From Prototheca cutis (Eukaryota; Chlorophyta; Trebouxiophyceae; Chlorellales; Chlorellaceae), in NCBI GenBank assembly GCA_002897115.2, contig BCIH01000004.1:1173954-1237953 (forward strand): a stretch of DNA of 64,000 nucleotides, given 5' to 3'. Numbering within the stretch: position 1 is the stretch's first letter; each line of letters starts with the position of its first letter. A program made the position numbers and the translations under genes. The notes beneath the pieces were generated by a model. The model ran no database searches. It saw only the letters and a list, made by a program, of their open reading frames with translations, and was not told the DNA's origin. This document shows, piece by piece, positions 48,517 through 57,632 of this stretch.

Positions 48517-50334
48517 TCAGCTGCTCAGCTGGATGTAGGCAGCCAGGGCGCCTGTGAACCCGGCGTTGTAGTCAACGGCGACTTCGTTGCTCACGTAATC
48601 CGTGCGCAGGTCGGTGTACGACCCGTCACCCGTGGGTGGTCCGCCCACGAGGGCCCCCGTGAGGACCTGGGGGTTGGAAGCAGTGGAGTAGTACTGGTCC
48701 CAGCCGCACGAGGCCGGTTCGTCCGGGCAGGAGGCCGAGCGGTGGTGAGGCTGCTTGGGGTAGTTGGACCCCACGCCTGCAACAAAACTGCGGCCCGTGG
48801 ACTGCAGTGCATAGTCCAGCTGGCTCTTGGCCCAGGCCAGGTTGGCGGCGCTGTCGGAGGAGGAATAAGAAGCGCGGTAGGCAATCATAAACGCGGCATT
48901 GTTGGAGTAGCGCAGGTTGCCCCACTGACTCCAGCTAGGGTAGGAAAGTCCCTTGGAGGTCTTGACGATGCCCCAGTTGCCGTTGGAATTGCGCCAGGCA
49001 GCCTGGTAGTTGTTGGTCCACCAGGCCTCATAGTCAGCCTTGCCAGGCACGGTCTTGCCCTCGGAGGCCAGCTTGAGCAGCAGGTTGATGGCCGGAGCAT
49101 AGGTGGAGTCCCAGCATGTGTACACATCGCCAGACCCAGCCTGTTGCCAAAAGCTGTAGGCATCCGTGGCGTAGGAGGCGACACCCGTCGCCCGGTACAG
49201 CCATGCTGCGGCGTACATCAGCTTGTCCAGGTACCGTGACGATGTGTAGACATACGTGGCCGAAGTGTAAGAGTCACTGTACTTGCCGGGCACGGCCTTG
49301 GCCCAGGCATAGAGCACCTTGGCGTGACTCAGCATCTGGGCAGACAGCGTAGGGGCCTGGGCGTCGATGGCAAGGCTGGTGGACGTCAGTGCGGCAGACA
49401 CCGCGCCCAGCAGGTCGCTGGCGGGGGTGGCCTTGGTGTATAGGTAGTAGGGCCGGGACCCCGTCTGCTCCTCAGGCCTTCCCCAGTATGAGTGGTCTGT
49501 GCCGGGGTCGCCAATCTGGCCGACGTACTGGTAACTGCCAATGTGGCACTTCATCAGGTACTGCGCAGCAACGGCAATGTTGTTGATGGCCGCAGTCTTG
49601 GTGCCTGCCAGGGTATAGGCGGAGGGGAAGTCCAGCACGCTCCACGCCAGGAAGGAGACCGAGACGCCCAGGGGGAAGTTGAGCTTGAGGAAATCACCAG
49701 CATCATACCTAGAGATATGTGGGCAGGTAGGCTTTGGAACGGCAGCAGTCAACAGGGATGGAGCAACTGACATGCACAATAGCCACAATGACAGCCAAAC
49801 ACTGCCCAGCAGTGCCTTGTCAAAGGATCTCAAACCCTGGTGCAGCACATCCTGGAAAGCTGGCACCCACCCGCTGCCCAGCAAATCCCCAGAACCACTC
49901 TCTCCCCCAAATGTCCATGGATCTCTGTGACTCACCAGCCACCGGGGACCTTGTCCGTGAGATGGGAATCGCCACGGTAGTCAATCCTGTTCCAGGAGGG
50001 CTTTGTTCCGCTGATTTGGGCTTCATAAAAGAGGTAAGAGGCGCTGAGGGCCTGCACATTGGGGGGTGGGAATCGAAAGCCAAGTTATGTAGACAGAATG
50101 AATGCCCAAGCTGTTAAGGTGCTGGAGCAATCCCACTCGCCTTTGTGTAGATCGTAGAGGACACAGCAGGAGGGGGCGGAGACTTCTTGGGAGGGGGCGG
50201 AGGGGACTTCTTCTTGGGTGGTGGAGGAGGGGACTTCTTCTTGGGGGGAGGGGGAGGGGACTTCTTCACCGGGGGAGGGGGGGACTCCTTTCCAGGCGGT
50301 GGACTCACAGGGGGAGTTGGTGAGCGCTTCGTTC

Positions 50335-50377
<43 letters not shown>

Positions 50378-50421
50378 CGGAGGGCTCTTCGGGGGGGGGG
50401 GGGGGGTGGCGGAGGGGGTGG

Positions 50422-50467
<46 letters not shown>

Positions 50468-50802
50468 GGTTTGGTAGCTAGGAGCTGCCTGTGCGCATGG
50501 CGCCGCGCAGAATCCGTGAGACTGCTGGAAGTTTCAAGTGTCTTCGAGGCTTCAAAATGAAGTGCCAACTCCTGCAATGGGAGTGCATGTGAATAAGTCG
50601 CCGGTTTCCGAGGTGCGTGCCTGGAGGGCCACACCACCGGCTCCCGGTCGGCTGCGCTCCTAAACCGACCGCTAACCGACTCAGTGCGTACGTGCTCCGA
50701 GCCCACCGCGCATCTCACCTGATCTGGCGTCGCGCTGACATGAGATACACAAATGCAAATACCAAGTGCTATCGTAAGTATGAATGCAGCATGACGCCGC
50801 AT
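48517..50802 (-). CDS. GH9 endoglucanase 1, secreted, with proline-rich linker
   Basis: Exons (complement) 50719-50802, 50141-50571, 49936-50051 and 48517-49708. The first encodes a signal peptide (RRHAAFILTIALGICICVSH). The second encodes a poly-Pro/Lys linker (SPPPPPKKK type) but contains 41-, 16- and 44-base G runs and is not a multiple of three. Its two ends are therefore in different frames, most simply a homopolymer length error. The GH9 catalytic domain begins SASYLFYEAQISG, with the nucleophile region GGWYDAGDFLKLN, then HIGSYQYVGQIGDPGTDHSY and NYPKQPHHRSASCP. The acid residue lies in SNEVAVDYNAG. GH9 enzymes cleave beta-1,4-glucans. The intron 50052-50140 begins GCGAGT, a GC-AG intron. 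It is first of a tandem trio. Confidence 0.88.
50337..50466 (+). repeat. Poly-G tracts inside a coding proline linker
   Basis: G runs of about 41 (50337-50377), 16 (50391-50406) and 44 (50423-50466) bases encode poly-proline (CCC) on the minus strand in GH9 gene 1. Their summed length leaves the exon one base short of, or two over, a whole number of codons. Confidence 0.92.
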
Positions 50803-51607
50803 GATGCGTCGAGCGGCAAACGACTGGTGGGGAGGAGGGGCCTGACTACCCGACCGTCGGATCAGTCTCTCGGATCCACCGAGGATTTCGTAGCTCAGAA
50901 GATGGATAAATCCCGATGGTCGAATATTTGCCATCTGGGGTATTCGATGCGCTAAAAGATGAAATGGTTGGAGTTGGGGTTCCGGGACTCGGCGCCATCA
51001 GGTCAACCATGGATAGGAGTTGGACCTGTCGGTGGGCGGCGCGAGCCATGGCGAACGGAAGCTTGGGTGTCCGGGGGGAGCCATGTGCAAGGTGTCAGGC
51101 GAACAACTGAACAAGAAAAATCCACCTCGCGTCTTCCTTTTCGACCGATTCCGGGTTGTTGCATGGATCCTACATCATTTGCTTGCTGGTTACGTTCAGC
51201 TGCATATGTATTGCGCATGAGGGTATGGGGTACCCCTTGGAATGCCCGGGCTGACCCATCGGGAGCTGGCAGAAATGCAGCACAAGCACAGTACATATCA
51301 TTCTGGCAGCAGGAGAGGGCGCTGCCCTGGCTGCCAGGGCCCGACTAGAAAAAGAAAGAATGAACAGGTTGGAGAGCGTGGATCTGGTGAGTTTGTGAGA
51401 GGGACAAGGAGGGAGCGGTGCTGCAGCTGCAGAACAGTCATCGGCAAAAGAATGACCGGCGCACATGCACATCAGTCATGGAATGCAGCAGGGGTGAGTG
51501 GGTGAGGGGGTGGGGGGGCGAGCTGCTGGAGGTAATGTGTCAAACAATGAGACGCCTGCACAAGAGCTCGTCAGGAATAGAAAAGGGCATTGCTCGTGGG
51601 AAGCAGG
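50803..51607. other. Intergenic region between GH9 genes 1 and 2
   Basis: About 800 bp separate the first signal-peptide exon of GH9-1 from the stop of GH9-2. No further coding block is seen. It should hold the GH9-1 promoter and the 3' UTR of GH9-2. Confidence 0.45.
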
Positions 51608-54124
51608 TCATGTGAGGGCCAAGAGGGCCGCGAGGGCTGCGGTGTACCCGGCGTTGTAATCTACGGAGACTTCATTGGAGACGTAGTCGCTCCGCAGGTC
51701 TTTGTACGTCCCGTCGCCAGAGGTGGGTCCTCCAACCAGCGCGCCATACAGCACCTGTGGGTTGGCTTTGGACGAGGAGTACTGGTCCCAATCGCAGGTC
51801 GCGGGCATGTTTGGACAGGAGGCTGCACGGTGATGGGGCTGCTTGGGGTAATTCGTTCCCAGCCCCGTCACAAAGCTGCGCCCCGTGCTCCGCAGTGCAT
51901 AGTTCAGCTGGCCACGTGCCCAGGCGATGTTTGTCGCGCGGTCGGCTGACGCGTACGAGGCGCGCACCAGCATCATGAAGGCGGCGTTGCCAGAGTAGCG
52001 CAGGTTGCCCCACTGGTTCCAGCTCGGATATATCAAGCCCTTCGGCGTCTTGATGATGCTCCAGTTGCCATCGGCATTGTGCCAGGAGGACTGGAAGCTG
52101 TTCTGCCACCAGGCCTCATAGTCGGCCTTGCCTGGCACGGTCTTGCCCTCGGAGGCCAGCTTGAGCAGGAGGTTGATGGCGGGAGCGTATGCGGAGTCCC
52201 AGCCCGTGTAGATGTCGCCAGACCCGGCGCTTTGCCAGAATTTGTGGGCATCCGTAGCATAAGATGCTTTCCCCGTGGCCCGATACAGCCAAGCCGCTGC
52301 ATACATCAGTTTATCCAGGTAGCGGGATGACATGTAGACATACGTTGCTGAAGTATACGAGTCGCTGTACTTGCCAGGGATGGCGCGCCCCCAGGCATAC
52401 AAACTCTTGGCATGGCTGAGCATCTTGGCAGACAGCGTCGGGTTCCGGGTCTTGAGCATGAGGCTGGTGGACGTCAGCGCGGCTGTCACAGTGCCCAGCA
52501 GGTCGCTGGCAGGGGTGGCCTTGGTGTATAGGTAGTAGGGCCGGCTCCCTGTCTGCTGCTCGGGGCGGCCCCAGTAGGAGTGATCTGGACCAGGGTCGCC
52601 GATCTGACCAATGTATTGGTAACTCCCAATGTGGCACTTCATGAGGTACGTCGCTGCAAGCTCGATGTTGTTGACTGCTGCCGTTGTGGTGCCAGCTTCT
52701 GCGTAGCCGCCGGGAAAGTCCAGCACACTCCAAGCAAGATAGGAGACGGCGGTGCTCATTGGATAGTTGAGCTTGAGGAAATCACCGGCGTCATACCTGT
52801 GAACAAGCAAAGGACAGGGGAAAGGGACGTGAGCGACAGGTATGAAAGCAGTGTCCTGAGGGTGGCTCATACAGGTGGCCCGAGGCTTTTTTTGAATGGG
52901 TGGGAAATTGGTCGTCGATTCCCACATGCAGGCTGGCAATGACTGGGGATCCATGCAAGCGGGGCAAGGCAATTCGGAGCTTCCGACATCCTCATCGCTC
53001 CCCAAACCTCCCACCCACCAGCCGCCAGGGACTTTGTCAGTGAGGTGAGAATCTCCACGCCACTTGATCCGATTCCAGGATGGCTTCTTGCCACTGACCT
53101 GGGCCTCATAGAACAGCCAGGAATATGCCAGTGCCTGCAGTGGAAACGAGGGCTACAACATCTTGAGAAGTACATTGCTCATGGCTCAACATGACCAACA
53201 AAGAAAATGGAGACAGACTTTTGCCTGGCCGAGCTTGCCTTTCTGTAGAGTGCCTGATCCGATACTGGCGGGGGGTAGGCACGCTGGGGGGGTGGAGACT
53301 TTCGCTTGCTAGGGGGCGGCGGCCGCTTCTTCGCCGGGGGCGGCGGCTTCTTCTTCGCCGGGGGCGGCGGCTTCTTCTTGGGGGGCGGCGGCTTCTTCGC
53401 GGGGGGCGGCGGCTGCTTCTTCGCGGGGGGCGGCGGCCGCTTCTTCGCGGGGGGCGGCGGCCGCTTCTTCGCGGGGGGCGGCGGCCGCTTCTTCGCCGGG
53501 GGCGGATATATTTTCTTTGGCGGCGGTGGTGGCGGCTTTTTAACAGGCGGGGGATATGTTTTCTTTGGCGGTGGAGGGTGATATGTCGTTTGTACTGGAG
53601 GTGGTGGTCGCACCATTGGCGATGGCAGTGGTTCTGTCACTGGTGGGGGAGGGTTTAGTTCTATGTCAGCCGCCGTGAGATCCCGGTCACCTGCAAGTAT
53701 GATTGGAAACACAAAGGGAGAGTGTTTAAGCCCAAGAACTGTCAAGTGCTATGATGCATTCCGTGTTGATTGAAGCCGTCTGTGCAAGGGGCATCACCTG
53801 GTGTGCGTGGCGGAGGAATGGAACTCGTGGGACTTGGGGCCGGCTGGGGTTTGTCCGGTCCCGGAGGCGCCATGGCCTCCATTGGCCCAGGTGCTGGCTC
53901 AACGCCCGCGTCACCATATGATAGCCGTATTGACTCAGTATTTTGGGCAGCTGCTCCCTGTGGAAAGGAAGCGGGGATTGCCCGCTTGGAAGAGCACCGG
54001 CAAACAGACTCGGCGCAGATAGGGGACCCCGTGCACCCACAAAACCACCCACCTCGGAAGCGGCGCAGCTTTGCACCGTCAGGACCAAAAAAATGCCTGA
54101 AAATACTTGTAAATATTGTGACAT
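51608..54124 (-). CDS. GH9 endoglucanase 2, secreted, with PPPPAKK-repeat linker
   Basis: Exons (complement) 54053-54124, 53798-53957, 53239-53690, 53019-53134 and 51608-52796 close in phase to 662 residues. A signal peptide (SQYLQVFSGIFLVLTVQSC) is followed by a Pro/Ala-rich segment. A long linker of PPPPAKKR/Q repeats comes next, then the GH9 domain: AYSWLFYEAQVSG, GGWYDAGDFLKLN, GDPGPDHSYWGRPEQQ, YPKQPHHRAASCP and the acid-residue motif SNEVSVDYNAG. It is very close to GH9-1 over the catalytic domain, so the two are recent tandem duplicates. Their linkers and 5' exons differ. The linker-to-catalytic intron (53135-53238) starts GCAAGC, again a GC-AG intron at the same place. Likely secreted and acting on beta-1,4-glucan. 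Confidence 0.92.
53310..53520 (-). repeat. Tandem repeat coding PPPPAKK units
   Basis: Units of about 21-24 bp (GGGGGCGGCGGC-CGCTTCTTCGC type) repeat through the linker exon of GH9-2. Each encodes four Pro, Ala and two Lys. Such linkers resemble hydroxyproline-rich cell-wall modules of volvocine and other green algae. Confidence 0.85.
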
Positions 54125-54656
54125 CGCGCCGTTCCAGTATCGGTGGCTTCTACGCAGCAGTCGGTAAGTGCGTCACGCTGTCCGGAAAGCCTCGGCCGTG
54201 CTGGCTGGAGCGGTCATGTTACTGATGTGGCATGGGGTCCATCGTTCTAGCACAAAATCAGCAATATTTTTGCAATAGAGGTGTGGTTTCGCCATGTGCT
54301 GGACAGGGGATAGAATGTGCATTGTTTGGGAGGGCAAGTCCTAAAGGGGGGGTTACCCCACTCCAACCCACGTGATGCGCTGTTGCCTCTGACACCAGCT
54401 GTCCGCCAGCTGGCGCCATCCGCCCGTGCCACCGCACTTGACCGGCAGCTCTGCCCCGTTTGATCCTGCGCTGGACCAAACGTTGAGGTCCCATTCCTGG
54501 TGTCTTGTCTTTTCTGAAACTCTATTTTCACCTAGGGTTTCACAACACAGCCCTTCCTGGTGTGCGGCACCTGTCTTCAAGGGATGCTGGCCTCTGCCTT
54601 GGGAAGGGGAAGCGCGGGCGCCATGGCCGCTAACTGGCCCCATCACCCCAGGACCT
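54125..54656. other. Intergenic region between GH9 genes 2 and 3
   Basis: These 532 bp carry no recognised gene. The GH9-2 promoter should be at the left end and the GH9-3 3' UTR at the right. Confidence 0.45.
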
Positions 54657-55311
54657 TCACACCGGGCAGAGAAGTGCGGCAAGGGCACTGGTGTACGCGG
54701 CATTGTAGGTCAGTGCGACTTCATTCCCCTGGTAGTCTTGCCTGTCGTCCCTGTACGACCCGTCGCCCGCCGGCGGCCCACCCACCAGCGCACCCCGCAG
54801 AACGTGTGGGTTTGGCCCCGGGCTGTGCAGGCACTCCCAGCCGCAGGCAGTGGGTGGTGGTGGACAAGCCGCTGCACGGTGATGCGGTCGCTCCGGCGGG
54901 GTCCGCCCCACACCCACAACAAAGCTACGCCCCGTGGAGCGCAGGCAGTAGTCCAGCTGGCTGCGCGCAAAGCTTAAACATGCGGCGCGGCCTGATGAAA
55001 TGTAGCGCGCACGAGCACACATCATGAGCGCGCCGCCACATGCATATGACAGCCGACCCCAGCTACTCCATGAAGGGCAAATTAACCCCCCGGGCGTGCG
55101 CGTAAAATTGTACTGGGCTGCGGCGGCGTGTCATAGGGTGCGTGTGGTTGGGAACAATGATCATACCGATGCTGCTGCGGGGATGGCCAGCAGCTCCGGG
55201 TATACATTGTCGAATGACCATGCATAAACCTCTCCCAGACAGGTACAGCACCGGTGCTGTGTGGCAACCGCAACATCCACCACCCACGTCCCCTACAATC
55301 CAAGCGCCGCG

Positions 55312-55375
<64 letters not shown>

Positions 55376-56714
55376 CACACCCAACACACCCACCTTGTGC
55401 TTCGAGCCAGGCAGGCTGAAAGGTGCCTGCATACCAAGCCTCATACTCTTCAGCGCCTGGCACGTCCATGCCATTGGCAGCCAGATCCAACAAGAGATTG
55501 ACGGCGGGGGCGTACATGGCATCCCAACTCACACTGAGCTCCTTCCACTCGGGCCCATGCCAGTAGTCAAGCGCGGCGGTGGCATATCGCTCGTCGCCGG
55601 TAGCCCGCAGCAGCCATGCCGCCGCCAGCATCAGCTTGTCCTGTGTCCGGCTGGACTTGTAGATGGCGTCCAGCTGAGGGCAAACCGAACTGTGCGTGCC
55701 TGCAAGGGGAGGGTTGTGATTTTGCTATCTGAATTCGCGTGTGGTCAGGAAACTAGAGTCAGTGGAACCAGGCTGGGCACCACCCCACCTGAGGGACAGG
55801 TGCGGCCCCAAGAGTACAGGTCCTCTGCGACCGCAAGGAGACTCCTGGAGTAGCCAGCGTCGTGCGCTGCAAACACCAGGCTGCAGGCTGCCAGGGCGGC
55901 AGCTGCAGCACCCAGCAGGTCCCCGGCAGGCGTCCCCTCTCGCCAGATCCACACCGGTCTGAGCTCCGTCGCATCCTCAGGCCGGCTCCAGGATTTATGA
56001 TCGCGCTCGGGGTCGCCGACAAGGCCCACATATGCCCGTGGGCTCAGGCGGCAGTTGCTGAGGTAATCGGCAGCCCAGCGAAGGCTGTTCAGCGCCGCCT
56101 CCAGGCACCCCGCACGGCGGTGGCCCTCGGAAAACTCAAGCACGCCCCATGCCAGCAGCGTGACGGACGTGGCCATGGGCAGAGTGCACTTGAGAAAGTC
56201 CCCGGCGTCGTACCTGTATGTGCAAAGAGTGGTCAAAGGGCAGGGAGTCGGCAATAGCGAGGGGGTAAATTTTTTCTTGTAACAACCCCAGCCATTATGT
56301 CAGGGAGGACACGGCATGGCAACAACAACTGGAATGACCTATTCCATTCCTATAAACAAAAACTCCTCTTATTCTGAACCAGGTCCAGACGTCTGAACCC
56401 CGCTCTCCCCCAATCCACCGGATTGGAAGCCCCAACACCCAACCACTCGCCAACCACCGGGGACTGGGTCGGTCACGTGGGAGCTGCCACGCCACGTCAC
56501 ACGGCTCCAGGCCGGCTTCTCGCCACTGATCTGGGCTTCATAGAATAGCCATGAAGCTTCCAGGGCCTATCACCATGGGGTGGGTGTGGGAGGCTGGGCG
56601 GCCTGGTTTTTCGAACCCCACCCGGTCGTCGGCACTTGTGGACGCGGTGCATCCCGCAATCCTAGCGCGAGCTCGCACCTCCTTGTACAAACCATCGGCC
56701 CTGTCACCCTCCAT
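54657..56714 (-). CDS. GH9 endoglucanase 3, diverged, no proline linker
   Basis: Exons (complement) 56679-56714, 56451-56566, 55789-56213, 55394-55699, 55230-55292 and 54657-55062. All junctions close except between 55394 and 55292, which is off by one base; a 62-C tract lies just inside the following intron part. The protein is shorter than GH9-1 and -2 and lacks both signal peptide and linker: the first exon gives only about 12 residues ending GLYKE. Conserved motifs are SWLFYEAQISGEK, GGWYDAGDFLKC, GDPERDHKSWSRPE, WDAMYAPAVNLLLDLA, RPHHRAAACP and GNEVALTYNAAY with the catalytic Glu. It has diverged most and has more introns. The intron 56214-56450 begins GCGAGT (GC-AG). Its 5' part may have been displaced by the repeat at 56900. 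Confidence 0.8.
55312..55373 (+). repeat. 62-base poly-C tract in GH9-3 intron
   Basis: About 62 C residues on the plus strand are poly-G in the transcript of GH9-3. It is the longest homopolymer in the window and its length is probably not exact. Confidence 0.92.
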
Positions 56715-56899
56715 GGTCGCAATTCCAGCGGACTCATGACAATCGCTGCTTGGGATCGCGATTCATTTGGCCTCTCTTCTTGCCGCGCTTCCGCAGAACA
56801 GCCACATGGGCAGCATCAGCCACGTGCTCCGGTGCAAGGGGATTTGGAGAAACCCCTTGCCTCAATCCTTCTGGAGATGCGTGAGACGACTCCCACCTG

Positions 56900-57440
56900 C
56901 ACAGCAGGGGCATGCCTCCCAAACAAAATGCCTGTTGGACCGCATTCCCTGGCCACGTCGCTCAGAGGATGGGTTGGGTTCCTTCTGATAGCAGGGCAGG
57001 TCGTGCAAGGAGCAGACGCCCACGGTGGTGTGCCATCAGCTGGTGCTGCACCAACGAGGAGTGCCAACCCCCGAAAGGCGAGCATCGTCTCTGGAACCGA
57101 GACTTGATGGCATGTCTGAACATGAGGCACATCGTGCAGAGTCTGCGGAAGACCGGCGAGCGACCGAAGCGCTTCCAGCGCCCAGCGCCGCAGTGCTGAT
57201 GAACATCCATCCATCCATCATGGGGGGTTACAGCCTTTCCAACTGGGGGGTGGGAACTCCCGGGGCTCCTTCCCTCCCCCGGGAAGGGAAAGCAGCCCCG
57301 GTGGCGGTCCGTCATTGAGGTGGTCCACCTTCCTATTTCCCTGCAGGGTGTGACAATTTGCTTGGCCAGTACCCAAGGGGTATGTGACACTGTTGCTGGC
57401 TGAGCTGGTTAGACCATTCTTGCGCTGTACGCTACAGAGC
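56900..57440 (+). mobile_element. Dispersed repeat, copy B, with Fanzor/TnpB-like coding end
   Basis: This copy shares ordered blocks with 36566-36870 but has about 200 bp more in the middle, which hold a coding fragment (57020-57199). A hairpin with stem GCAAGGGG/CCCCTTGC (56833-56860) lies just upstream. The boundaries, target-site duplications and any terminal repeats were not found. It lies between the start of GH9-3 and the end of SEC24. Confidence 0.6.
57020..57199 (+). pseudogene. C-terminal fragment of a Fanzor/TnpB-like nuclease
   Basis: The reading frame ending at 57199 gives WCCTNEEC, then HRLWNRDLMACLNMRHIV and TGERPKRFQR before the stop. This matches the end of eukaryotic Fanzor proteins, relatives of bacterial TnpB: a zinc-finger half (C-x4-C), the 'WNRDxxAxxN' block with the third RuvC aspartate, and a closing RP..F.R. 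Nothing upstream in frame resembles the RuvC-I or RuvC-II segments, so it is a remnant and not an active gene. The family call rests on about 50 residues. Confidence 0.55.
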
Positions 57441-57632
57441 AGTGTTCAAACGGTCCGGGCACAGCGCAATCATGCATGGAGCATGAGGAGGAGCATGCTG
57501 GTCGGAGAGTCGGAAGTAAAGAAGTTCTGTGGCACATTGGCATCGTCGTTGCAGCGTCTGAATCGTTGGCAGTCTCTGCCATCAGCTCCCAGTAGCAATG
57601 GCGTTGCCAATGCTGCAGCGAACCCCGGCTGC
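57441..57632. other. SEC24 3' region
   Basis: A short non-coding stretch between the repeat and the SEC24 stop codon; nothing else is seen. Confidence 0.4.

Noticed and set aside
56600..56690. tRNA-like TTCGAACC box on either strand
   Set aside because: The sequence around it does not fold into acceptor and T stems, and it overlaps the first exon and intron of GH9-3.
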